From NCBI GenBank assembly GCA_051294375.1, contig CM119265.1:1914280-1978279 (forward strand): a DNA stretch of 64,000 nucleotides, given 5' to 3'. A program made the translations under genes and the position numbers. Below, piece after piece: positions 53,034 through 63,628 of the stretch (its first letter is position 1; each line of letters begins with the position of its first letter). This DNA is from Paraspadella gotoi. Taxonomy: Eukaryota; Chaetognatha. The notes under the pieces are model-generated. The model ran no database searches and was not told the origin of the DNA. It saw only the letters and a program-made list of their open reading frames with translations.

Positions 53034-56000
53034 GTCTCTTTCTCACAGAATGGCGTCGTTTTTGGGTCCGGAAATCACGGAAAATTTCTTCCTCCCTCGA
53101 TTCACGAACCTCTGTTCGGATAATCTCTTCCACGTGCGAAAAGTCTGCGCCGCCAACATCGGTCAGTTTTTTTTTTTTTTAAGTCGAGCGAATCTCGTTG
53201 CGGATGAAGTGAATCGCCGTCGACAATATTTTAAAACACAACGCGAATCCCTCATTTCCTTCATCATGAATTTGGTACAACCAATATAAAAATTATCCAT
53301 TCGTTTAATAAATATTAAATAAGTTATCTTGCCCCTGACTTTGGACAGGCTTTTGTGGTTTAGGTTTTTTTTTCTTTTCCGCTTTCTCTTATAAACTTCT
53401 GTAAATCTGTATTCTATCATGTAGTTCTTCCCCACACAAGTGAGCATCTGCTCTGCAAACGCGACATCTCCCGAGAGAAAAACGAAGAGGAAAACTCCTC
53501 TTCCCCGCCTTCTCTTCCCCTCCCGTACGCTACCTCAGTACGCCGACACGAGACAGAATCACTTCTCTGTTCGCGCCTTTGCGCTCACAGTCTCCCGGCT
53601 TTTTTACGAAAATATTTTTTGATTATTTTTTGTGAAATAATTTGCATATTTTTTCGTTTCTCTTTTTTTGGAGTTCAGAATACAGATATTCTTCACACGA
53701 TGGCTTTTTTGAAGTTCTCTCTTCACGGCCGCCATCTTTTTCGTCTTCGTTGTGCGTGGCTTCGGAGGAAGAGCCTTGACTCGGCCCTTTCGCTTGCCCT
53801 CGACGCACCCTGCGGGCTGCGGAGGGAAGAGCCGCGACTCGGCCCTCTCGTTTGCCCTCGGCGCTTAGTACGGCTGCAGGGGGAAGAACCTTGTTTCGGC
53901 CCCTTGTTTGTCCAGTGCTCTCCGTTTTTTGGACTGAGGCCGTGTTTTCAACTCGACTACCCTCATGTCTCTTCCGCCGCCTCCTTCGCCGCCGCCTCCA
54001 CCGCCGCTCACCGCCTCCACCATCAGCCATTCCGGGCTTTTCTGGTCAGGCCGAAGTCATGCCCCTTCAGATGGAGGCAGTTCTGCTCCAAATTAGCAAC
54101 GCTCTTTCTAGCGTTCGTCGCGAATTTAAGGAGTTTCGCCGCTCGTCTCGTTCCGAGTTGGAGAGTCTTCGGCGGTGAGTACTTCTTTCTTTCGTTTTTG
54201 TTTTTTCGCCTTTTTTTGGCGTACATTCGGCGTACAGAGGGGTTTTCCTCCTGTGCCCCACCTAACTCGACTTTGTTTGTTTGTTTTTTGTCGGGCCTTC
54301 GCCTGGTCTTGTTACAGGCTCACTTGTTGGTGGGGAAGAACTACATGATAGAATTTGTGGTTCCATATGGAACCGGGATTCTTCATGGTTCTTCCCACCA
54401 ACAACCACCCACGTCCACCCCTGGCACCACCGGTGGTGGAGGCGGCTCAGGCTCGCTTGTCTTGTTTGGTGGGTTTTTTTGGGGTTCCTTTTTTTGAGAC
54501 TGTCATTTTTCAATGATTTCTCTTTTTTTCCATGTACGTTTTCTTCATGGTTCTTGGATGCCTCTGTTCGCCATTTCGCCGTTCTTCGTCGATCTTCGTT
54601 TGTTCGCCAGCGACTTGGAGTCTTCGCGTTCTTTGGCGGCCTCTTCGGCGGCGGATCGGCCTTCACGCTCCGAGCGGGTGACTGCGTCACGCTTCCTCGT
54701 CGAGCCCGTCTGCGCAAGTCGACGACGACGCCTCCGTTTCCGGATCAGAGGAGGGTTCCTCCTCTGAGAGTCTGCTGCGGGTTTGACAACTTCTTGTCTC
54801 GTCGTGCTTCTATACAGCCTTCGGAGTGGGTCCTGCAGCAGTGGAAGGATTTGCGCAGTTGGCCAGGACGACGTTCTTTTACCGTCGTGGACGTGCTTTC
54901 CGCCAATACGCGTTTTCGGCGCTGGTCGGATGTTTCTTCGCCGGCGGAGTTTCGTCCTCCTGCTCAAGAGAGTTGCCTTGCCGCTCAGTTCGACGCCGTT
55001 CGGAAGGACTCCAAGACGACGCGCGCTTTCAAGGCTTTTGAGCGCATCATGAGGGACGCCTGAGCGTCCGCTCATGCTGTCCTTTCTGTCGCTGACGCTC
55101 TCCGCCTCATGGTTGAGGCCCTACGCTCGGAGGGGCCCGGTGCAGTGGACGCAGGCCACCTTGACGATCTTGCCAGCCCCTTGGAGACGCCTCGTCGGGT
55201 TTGGCGGCGATTTTTGGTTCTCTCCGCGTCTCGGCGCTTAGTTGTCGACGCTGCCCCTTCGGATCTCAAGACAGTTGTCCAGTTCTCCGCCCTCCACGTC
55301 GTTCTTTTTCGGAGACCGCTCCACAGACGTCACTCAAGCGTTCCATTCTTCGCTCTCCGCTCCGGGCGCCACACAATTGCGCCTGTTCTGCTAGCCGCAA
55401 GCGTGGGCGTGGCAGTCCGTGTAGTCCCGCTCGCCGTCCCTACCGGCCTCGCAAGTCTTCGCCGCCTCCCAAGCGTAGGGCGGGGCTCCAGGGACGTCTA
55501 AGGACGCCGACTGATCGCCCGACAGCTCTTTCGGCCGTTGCCTCGTCCGGCCTCAGGTTCTCCAGGCCCGGATTCGTCCATGGACTGGTTTTTTTGCGGT
55601 TTCTCATCCCCCCCTTCTACGACGTCCGGTCAAGTGGGCGTGGCACGTCACCGGAAGTCTTCGCGGGATTCCCCCTCTTGGTTTGCTTGGTTACGAGTGA
55701 TTCTGTCTCGTGTCGGCGTACTGAGGTAGCGTACGGGAGGGGAAGAGAAGGCGGGGAAGAGGATTTTCCTCTCGTTTTTCTCTCGGGAGATGTCGCGTTT
55801 GCAGAGCAGATGCTCACTTGTTGGTGGGGAAGAACCATGAAGAATCCGGTTCCATATGGAACCACAAATTCCGTTTTTTCTTATCGATATTCCCCCCATC
55901 CCTCTTTCCCATATTCCTTTTTTCCGCCTCATTCCTATTTCCCCATTCCCTTTTCCCCACTTTTACTATTCCCCCCCCCTCCGCCCCCTTTCTCCGTTCT

Positions 56001-59000
56001 TTTCTCTCCTCTCTTTTTTACCCCACCCCCCATCTTCCCAGGCGACATGTGCAGCGTGGTGGGACGCGGTGCCACCGAAGAGTATCTTCTCCCCAAATTC
56101 TTCTACCTCTGCGAAGACGGAGTGTGGGGCGTGAGGAAGGCCTGCGCTGAGTGCTACATGAGCGTCTCCACGGCGTGTTCTCAGGGAAGGCGTCAAACGC
56201 AACTGGCGCCCATGTTCGTCAACCTGCTCTGCGATCAATCCAGGCAAGAGGCGCGAGGGCATTCCGGGAAAAGGATGTGAATGCGTCGCTTAAGTCTCAT
56301 TTCTTTTTCTTTTTTCTTTTTCTTTTCCTTTTTCTTTTCCTTTTCCTTTTTCTCATATCTTTTTCTTCTGGAAACGTTTACTCAAGCTTCTCCATTGTCT
56401 GTCATCTGGCAGACTCTTCCTCTCTCATCTCTCACAGGGTTTTGTCTCACCGTATTTTTTCTACTCCTTTTTCAATAATCTTACATGAGCCAGTTTAAAA
56501 TATACAATGTCGCCTTGTCACTAGCCACTAACTTTAAGTGTTATAGGGGAGCGTTTTACTTCAGTGTTGTATGGTTACTTTGTTGTCCTGGAGGTTGACT
56601 CTGATGTTTAGTTGTTTTACTCTTGATGGCGCGGTGATGTTGTCCTCTGATGTTGATGTCTTATTATTTATTGTTTTCCTCATTTCCTCCCCAGGTGGGT
56701 CCGCATGGCGGCCTTCCAACAACTCGGTCCCTTCATCTCCACCTTCGCCGAATCCGAGGAGCGAATAACGGAGAACGAGGACAGCAGCATCATGAGTCAA
56801 GCGGACGAAATGCTCGGCGGCGCAGCAGCCAAGCCCGCCGCAAACTCCACCTCCGACGCGACGACGCCGCTCGTTGCCAACGCCACGCAACTGGCGAATT
56901 CATCCGCTCCATCCTCAGCGGCGACATCGAGTCACCCCGCCGCTCCGCCAGTCCCCGCCTCCGCCGCGCCGCCGCCGCCCGCGCCGCCGACTTCCTCGTC
57001 GGTCACCATCGAGATTGAACCCGCCGACGCCGCCGAATCCACGCCGACCAACTTTTCCTCGGTTGCCATGGAGATCGACGCGGCGTCGACGCCCGACCCC
57101 GCCCACTCAGACTCGGACGTCTCCTCGGAGGAGCGAAGAGCGGCTTGGTTCCTTTGTATCCGAGAATCGTCCGGCGAACCGGCGCCGACGCATCCGTGCG
57201 GCGTCGTCACGGCGTCCATCGCACAAACCTCCCTCGAATCAATCAATCCCGCCGAGCCGGAGACGTTGACGACGACAACCACCACAACAACGACGACGAC
57301 GACGACGACTCCGTCCATGGAAGATGACTTCAACAACTTCAACTACTGGTACATCCCTCCGCCAGCGATCGAGGATCTTGCGGCGGCGGCGACGACGATC
57401 CTTTCCCCTTCGATTCCTCGACCGACGGGATTCTTGGATGGAATCATCGGCGCCGAAAATGGAACGATAGAGGGCGTGGAGAGGCTCACCATTGAAGAGG
57501 CCAAGGAAGAGGAGGAGGCGAGAGTTTGGGACGAGCGGGAGGAAGAGATTCCCGAAAATCTTAAGGCGAGTTAAGGGAGAGGGAAATAATAAAAATAATA
57601 ATAATAATAGAAATAATAATAAAAATAATAAAAAATAAAATGGTAAAAGCGTTTAGAAATTAACCGTTTGTTAAGGAATGAGGTTATCTTGTCTCATGGA
57701 AGGTTCCATCCGTTTTATTTTAAACCGTTTAGTTTTAATTTTAACCGATTATAAGCTGAATGAATAAACGAGAACTGGGCTGAACTGCAAGCTTTCAATT
57801 TCGTAGCCTCGTCCTTGGTTTCCTTATTTGAGATTGTCAGTTTAATAATAATTAAGCAAATAGTAAATAATATATTTGACTAGTATTTGGTGTGTTTTCC
57901 AGGATCCTCCCTTAGCTATGTCTTCGCCGGACAAGGCCGACGAGTCGACGACGACGAGCGACGCGAAAGAGATGATCGTCCACGATCCCGCCGCTCACTT
58001 ATTCGCCGGTAAATCTTTTGAGATCCACGGCGATTAAAATGTCAACGTTCGAGACAAAGACCCATCGTGTCTCTCTCTCTCTCCCCCCCCCCCCTTGGCC
58101 ACTTCCAGACGACGACGACGACGACGGGGAACCCCCTCTCCTCCTCGTCTCACCTCAGGACGACGGCCTGACCTCTCGACGGGGCGGGGCGCTCGGCTCT
58201 TACCTCGACCCTCTCACCGAAGAGGGCGAGGAGAGGGGACGGGAGGCGGAGGCGTTGGTGTTTCAGCCGCGGCAGGTGAATAGAAAGACGAAGGAAATGA
58301 TGTAACAAAGATGAAGATAAAATGAATCCAAGACGAAGGAAATGATGTAACAAAGATGAAGATAAAATGAATCGAAGACGAAGGAAATGATGTAACAAAG
58401 ATGAAGAAAAAATGAATCAAAGAGGATGTATTCGGCGATAAACTTTTTCGACTCGTTTCCACAGAACGTCGTCCCGTCAGACTTGTTGGATTATTTCCTC
58501 TCGATGGCGGATCCCGCCAAAGTTCAGGTTGGTTTGCGAGTTTTCGATTTGATTTGCGTTTTTGAGTCTCATGATTCGTTAACATATATCGCAGCATTCT
58601 CTATTGGGGTCGGGTTGAGTAATCTTTTTTGTCGGTCGCCAGTAGTTGATATTATCTGAGAAGTAATTTAATTAAGTGGGAATTTAGGTGAGAAAATGAC
58701 CATTTTGTGATGGAGACAATATCGTGGACAATCTGTAAATTCGTAAAATTTCTAATTTCGTTGTTATATCAATTCTACGCAAGCAGAAAGTTGTAATTCG
58801 ATTTTCTTCGGGTTTTGTAGGTTTTGTTCAATTGCGAAAGCAATTTGTACAGACATGGAAAATATGATATTCAAGGCGGAAATTTAAGAATTCAAACTGG
58901 CGAAGATGGTTCTCGTAAAATTCTCAATCCTTTTCCCGTCAGACCGTGGACACTGAGTTGACGCGCCACTGCGCCTTCTCCATCCCAGCCGTCGCCCTCA

Positions 59001-60682
59001 CTCTCGGTCGCAAGAACTGGGGTTGCCTGAAGGAGATCTACGAGACGCTGGCCTCCGACATGCAATGGAAGGTCCGCTACACGCTCGCCTGCTCCTTCCA
59101 CGAGATGTCCAAGATCATGGGGCAGGACATCACGACGAGGGATCTCCTCCCGGTCTTCGACGGATTCCTCAAAGATCTCGACGAAGTCCGCATCGGGATC
59201 CTCAAACATCTCGCCGACTTTTTCGAGCTGCTGCTGCCCAAGGACAAGAAGACGGTAAAGGCGAAGGACGATGGGAGGAGGAAACCGAGCTTTTCTCAGA
59301 AATTTTCATTTTTTTTTCATTTTTGGACAGTATTTGCGACGAATTCGCGATTTCATGAACTGCGACAATCAACGGAATTGGCGATTTCGTTTGGAACTGG
59401 CGAACCAGGTGAGACGTTCTGCGGTCTAAACTGTCATCGGCAGCGCCGCCGCCTTCGCCGCTTCCGCCGCCGCAGGAATTAAACCCCGCCTTTTCTCCTT
59501 TATCCACCTTTCGCTTTCAGCTGTCGCCGCTGGCTTCTTTGTTCGAACCGCGAGACGTCGCCGACCACATCCTTCCCATCGCCTTCGAGCTTTCCTTCGA
59601 CCGCGTCGCCAAGGTCAGCATTTTTCGATCTCAACTACGTTATAATTATTATATTATTATTATTATATTATAATTTCTAAGTTTAATGATTTTCCGTTGC
59701 TAATTTTTCTTTTGTTCCTTTCTTCTCTTTATCTCCATTCCTGGCTTGTTTTCTTCTCCTTGCCGTTTTACTCCTCCTTCCCTCCTCATTTTCTTCCCAT
59801 TCTCCATCCCTTCCTTCCTTCCCCTTTCCTTCCCTTCCTTTCTTCCCCCCCCAACCCAGGTTCGCTTCTCCTCCTTCCGCGCGATGTGCGCATGCGCCAA
59901 ATCTTTCGAGTTCGGTGTCCCCGCTCCCAACTCCGCCCATTCAACCACGGAATCGCACGACGCCACTCCCTCTCCCACGAGGTACACTTCTTACTAATAT
60001 TTATATTTATTTTTAGTTCTTTTAACTTCTTCTCTCTTTCAGTTTTGCGCCGATTCCCGGGGACGAGTCACTCGTCAAGTCATTTCTCTCTTCTCTCATC
60101 ACGAGATTTTCCACTTCGTCCAAGTGGCTCGATCGACAGGTTCGCCGCATTTTATATTTGTCATTTGACTTTTGATCTAACCATTGTCTTTATCTCACTC
60201 TTTCCTATTTTCTCCCTTACTTTTCTTATTTCCTCCTTTTCCCGCCCTTTTCAGGCCTTCACCGTGGTTTCCGGCATGCTCCTGGCGCAAGAGGCGGTGA
60301 CTCAGCAACACTTTGACGAATACCTCCTTCTGCCTCTTTGCCAATTGCAAATGGACACGGTGGCCAACGTGCGACTCACCTTGGCTCGAACTCTGGCCAC
60401 TCACGTCATCACCAAACCTCACTTCAGCAGCGAAGCCTCGCGACTACGCTGCATCTACGGCGTCGAGTTGCAGCAGGTAAGTTCCATCCATCCATTCAAT
60501 CCTTCCTTCATTCATCCTACCATCCCTCCATCCATGCCCCGATCCAGGCGCTGGACACTCTCCGTCAAGACTCGGACATCGACGTCCGTTTCTGCGCTGA
60601 AGGGGGCTTCAAGAGCGACGGGGAGATGCGGGCGGGAAGCGACGACGAGGGCGAACAGTTCCTCAGCCCAGAGTACCACTGA
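50628..60682 (+). CDS. PPP4R1: Serine/threonine-protein phosphatase 4 regulatory subunit 1
   Basis: 18 exons: 50628-50703, 50794-50884, 50987-51205, 52668-52774, 52835-52946, 53049-53161, 56042-56243, 56695-57565, 57903-58008, 58109-58275, 58465-58527, 58943-59254, 59331-59408, 59521-59613, 59860-59981, 60043-60139, 60255-60476, 60548-60682. 1061 residues; all phases agree. PPP4R1 is a HEAT-repeat scaffold for the PP4 catalytic subunit. N-terminal HEAT block: NSENAFERQMVARTLLDGLR, EDGVWGVRKACAECYMSVST, RWVRMAAFQQLGPFISTFAE. A low-complexity acidic/Thr-rich middle (56760-57560) has a run of Thr codons. The C-terminal HEAT block has VALTLGRKNWGCLKEIYETL, ASDMQWKVRYTLACSFHEMS and GFLKDLDEVRIGILKHLADF. 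Introns 7 and 8 begin with GC, not GT. Intron 6 (2.9 kb) carries a DIRS-like element. Confidence 0.94.
53255..53370 (+). repeat. Interspersed repeat family C, copy in PPP4R1 intron 6
   Basis: Contains TTTGGTACAACCAATATAAA and AAGTTATCTTGCCCCTGACT then TTTGGACAGGC. It ends 40 bp before the left end of the DIRS-like element. Confidence 0.6.
53424..53563 (+). repeat. Left inverted terminal repeat, DIRS-like copy 2
   Basis: From GTTCTTCCCCAC to GACAGAATCACT, reverse-complementary to 55696-55835 with a few indels. Confidence 0.85.
54058..54174 (+). pseudogene. First exon of gag-like ORF, DIRS-like copy 2
   Basis: Starts [19 protein letters not shown] and ends SELESLRR, followed by the donor GTGAGT at 54175. 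A Pro-rich N-terminal stretch upstream is out of frame, and the two copies differ there. The segment looks like a short coiled coil. Confidence 0.5.
54321..54413. repeat. Internal complementary region (ICR) of DIRS-like copy 2
   Basis: Reverse complement of the left tip joined to the reverse complement of the right tip, sharing one AAT. Here it lies about 940 bp from the left end, upstream of the main gag-like ORF. Confidence 0.82.
54583..55500 (+). pseudogene. Decayed DIRS gag-like ORF in copy 2
   Basis: Open frames with [37 protein letters not shown], then a TGA just after IMRDA (about 55061), followed by [20 protein letters not shown] and a third frame with [16 protein letters not shown]. 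Compared with copy 1, different frame changes break each copy, so neither makes the full protein. Confidence 0.6.
55696..55835 (-). repeat. Right inverted terminal repeat, DIRS-like copy 2
   Basis: Reverse complement of 53424-53563; the full-length version, including the segment lost from the right repeat of copy 1. Confidence 0.85.
58280..58425 (+). repeat. About 51-bp tandem repeat in PPP4R1 intron 10
   Basis: Three units of AAGACGAAGGAAATGATGTA + ACAAAGATGAAGA(T/A)AAAATGAATC with a few differences. Confidence 0.85.
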
Positions 60683-61996
60683 ACGGGATGGTACAGTTCC
60701 CTCGTCCCACAGTTCTCCTTTCCGAGCAGACGCCCACAGTTTCTCACCTCGAAAGATTTTTTCGCTGCGGAGCTGCGGCGCTGGGGCGCGACAAACTCTG
60801 GCGGCGAGAAAGAGAAACTCATTCCCGCGTTTGTGGCGAAACAAACTGGAAAACCAATTTCCTTGTTTTTTTCTTCGACGAAACGAAACTTTGCGCAATT
60901 AATCCGTATGAAACAAGTATTATATATATATATATACGTATTTTTGTTTTTTAATTTTAGCAAATTAAATAAGATAAGGATAAAAAAATTGTTTAGTAAA
61001 TATTAAAAAAAAAGCTAAAATGACAATTGATTAAGAAAAACATTTTTTGAAATAATATTTAATATTTATTTCGATTTATGTCAAAATTTGCGTTTAATTT
61101 TTATATAATATTATTTGTGTGCAAGTGCTGTTAAAATTTGTGTTCAACTTTTAGGTCCAATTAAAATCTTTGGGTTCACGCGTTTCCATTTATTTTTCAT
61201 TTCTTAAATTTTCTTTCCCGCTAACCTCTCCCTAATTATTTACATTCCTCCGAGAGAGCGAGTCATCCAGTCATTTTGTGTTGTTGTTGTTTTTGTTCTT
61301 TTGTCGAGTTTTCCGAGGGCGGGATACATTTTCCATCATCGCTTTTCCTTGACGAATGAGGAATTGATGATCGCTTTGCAATCGTATCCCCCGCGTTTCT
61401 TATCATCGTCTTGGAGTCGCGTCTTCCATCTTCGCCTCTTCGTTAAGTCATGCGGCGATCGTCTTTGCTTCCTTTAATCATGCGGCGATCGTCTCCGCTC
61501 TTTAGTTATTTGGTAATCGTCTTTGTTCTCATATGCGGCGTTCAGTCTAGTCACCATCATTTTTGCTTTTGTCTTCTTTACTCGTATAGCAACATCTATA
61601 TTTATACGATTGCCGAATGACTAAAGGAAAAAGGATTGTTGTATGGCTGAAACTAAAAACAATCCCTGTCCGGTAATCTCCTAACTGACGCGGTGTTTAT
61701 TATTACTTTTAGTCATAATGCACTTGTTTTTGTTATCATTGGTTATGCAACAGCTACGTATTGTCATGTAGCGATCGTCTTCGCCACCCGCGATCTTCGT
61801 CTCCCTCGTGTCATGCGGCGATCGTCTCGACCACCTTCAGTCAGGTGGCGCTGATTTTCGTCCCTGTACTTAGCTAGCGACTACAAAAATCGTCCCAATC
61901 TCAACAAACTGATTCGTTTTTTCTTTATTTTTTCTTTATCTCTGCAGATGCAAATTGAACAAAAGAATAAAGGTTCTTTCTGACTAATACTAAACA
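60683..61996. other. Spacer between PPP4R1 and ABCA gene
   Basis: 1314 bp. The left part holds the PPP4R1 3' UTR and an AT-rich stretch with a (TA)n run near 60921-60936. The right part (61440-61830) has repeated TCATGCGGCGATCGTCT motifs. Near 61934-61947 a T-rich tract ends in CTGCAG, a good 3' splice site 49 bases before the ABCA ATG. Confidence 0.5.
61448..61827 (+). promoter_or_regulatory. Dispersed GCGGCGATCGTC motifs upstream of ABCA gene
   Basis: TCATGCGGCGATCGTCT at 61448, 61478 and 61811, and TCATGTAGCGATCGTCT at 61764; weaker relatives at about 61512 and 61540. The cores contain CGATCG. Four near-identical 17-mers in 380 bp are not expected by chance. Function unknown. Confidence 0.55.
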
Positions 61997-63568
61997 ATGG
62001 CGGGTTCCTCTTTCTTCCAACAAATAAACTCCCTCCTCTACCGCAACCTGCTGTTGAAGCGCAAAAACTTTCGCCAGTTGCTGGAGGAGATTTTTATCCC
62101 CATCATCGTCGCCGCCTCCTTCTCGGCCTTCAGCTTCAAACTCACCCAAAATGAGTCGCTGGAGAAGAGAGTAGCCTTTCCAGAGTATCGGTTTAAGGGT
62201 AAGAGAGAGAGCGATAGAGATGAAGAAGAAAAAAGAGAGAGAGAATAAGAAAGTAAGAGACAGAGAAAGAAAAAAGCTTCAAGCATTGAGCAATTCAACA
62301 GACATTTTCTTTTCTTTTTTTTTTTTTTTTTTTTTTTTGCTTTTCCCCACCTTCATTTCTTGGGGGAAAAAAAAGCAGACCCCCGCTTTCTCCCGTCCCC
62401 TCTCCCTTATCCTCTCCCCCTCTAATCCCACCACCCTCTTCCTCGCCTCCTTCCTTCGCCATCGTCTCCCCTTTTCTTCCGTGGAGGTGAAGCCGAACGC
62501 GTCGTCGATGGAGGAAGCGTTCGATGCTGATCCCGACGCGTTTTACGGTGGCGTCGCTTTCCAGTTCGAGGCGGGAGGTGAGTACACCGAGTAGTCGGGC
62601 CATGTTAGAGGTGTTCGATGCTGATCATGATGCGTTTTCAGTTTGTGGATGAAGGTTGGAAAGGGAGAGAGATGGAGAAAGCTTTTGTACTGATTCTCCT
62701 TTTTTTTCTTCATCCCGTCTCTTCTCCCCCCTTTCCCTCCCTCTGCCATTTCTCTTTCTACCTTCCTCCTCCGACTTTCCTTCTCCAACCTTCCTCCTCC
62801 GTTTCAGAACCCAAGTACCGCGTCAAGTACGAAATCCGTCTTCCTTACGAACGCGCGCCCAAACACTCTTCCTTTAGTTCCAGTCGTCATTGTCACGATG
62901 CCTCGGGTCTTCATCGCGGGTAAGGCCACTTGGAGATCCTCTTCATTACTCTCCCAAACCTTATCAATCTCTCCTTCTCCAGCTGCATCGCGCATTCGTA
63001 TCTTCTCTCTGGCTTCGCCTTTCTCCAAGCAACCGTCGACGAAGGACTGCTGCGACTGTGGGACTCGAATTCCTCGTCGCTGCCGTCGGCCGCCGAGTGG
63101 CTCGTCCAGATGCTCCCGAGGGAGATCGCGTCGCGCTCTTACCAGAGTCATCACGACGTTAAAGTGAGGCAGTTGAAAGAATTCACTGGTAACATTTATT
63201 TGTTTATTTAATCAACTATTTATATTGATTTATTCGGTAACTAAGTATTTAATGTCTCCACCAGGATTACGTGAAAGCGTTTTCATTCCCAATTTTTCTG
63301 CCTTTCGTCTTCTACAGCCTCATCACTTCGCTGACCATCGGCTTGGTCGCCGAAAAGGTGAGACGGAGCTCTGACTCTTTTCAATTTTAACTCAATATTA
63401 ATTTTATTTTAAATAAAAAATTCAGGAGAAAGGCCTGAAAAAGTCTCTCCGCCTGATGGGCATGTCAGAGTCGGCCTACTGGATCGCCTGGTTCATCGTC
63501 TATCTCATCGTCTGCGTCGTCGTCGTCGGTGTCGTCGTCGCCGTTTTTCGAATCGGAAGCCTTTTGAA

Positions 63569-63628
<60 letters not shown>

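Larger units (their letters stand above)
53411..55870 (+). mobile_element. DIRS-like non-autonomous retrotransposon, copy 2
   Basis: 2460 bp in PPP4R1 intron 6. Ends ATT|CTATCATGTAG and CCACAA|ATT. Inverted terminal repeats 53424-53563 and 55696-55835 are about 140 bp and nearly identical; outside them the left tip is about 13 bases and the right tip about 35 bases with a palindrome (GGTTCCATATGGAACC). The internal complementary region at 54321-54413 fuses the reverse complements of both tips around AAT at 54352-54354. Gag-like coding sequence lies on the plus strand; no RT, RNase H or recombinase is present. It is in the opposite orientation to copy 1 at 14829-17260. Confidence 0.82.

Noticed and set aside
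53619-54497. 292-residue plus-strand ORF and its counterpart at 16209-17024
   Set aside because: This frame spans the DIRS terminal and internal complementary sequences and is not the one that carries the gag-like pattern; low complexity and frame overlap explain it.
56874-57269. Arg/Pro-rich 131-residue ORF
   Set aside because: Out-of-frame shadow of PPP4R1 exon 8.
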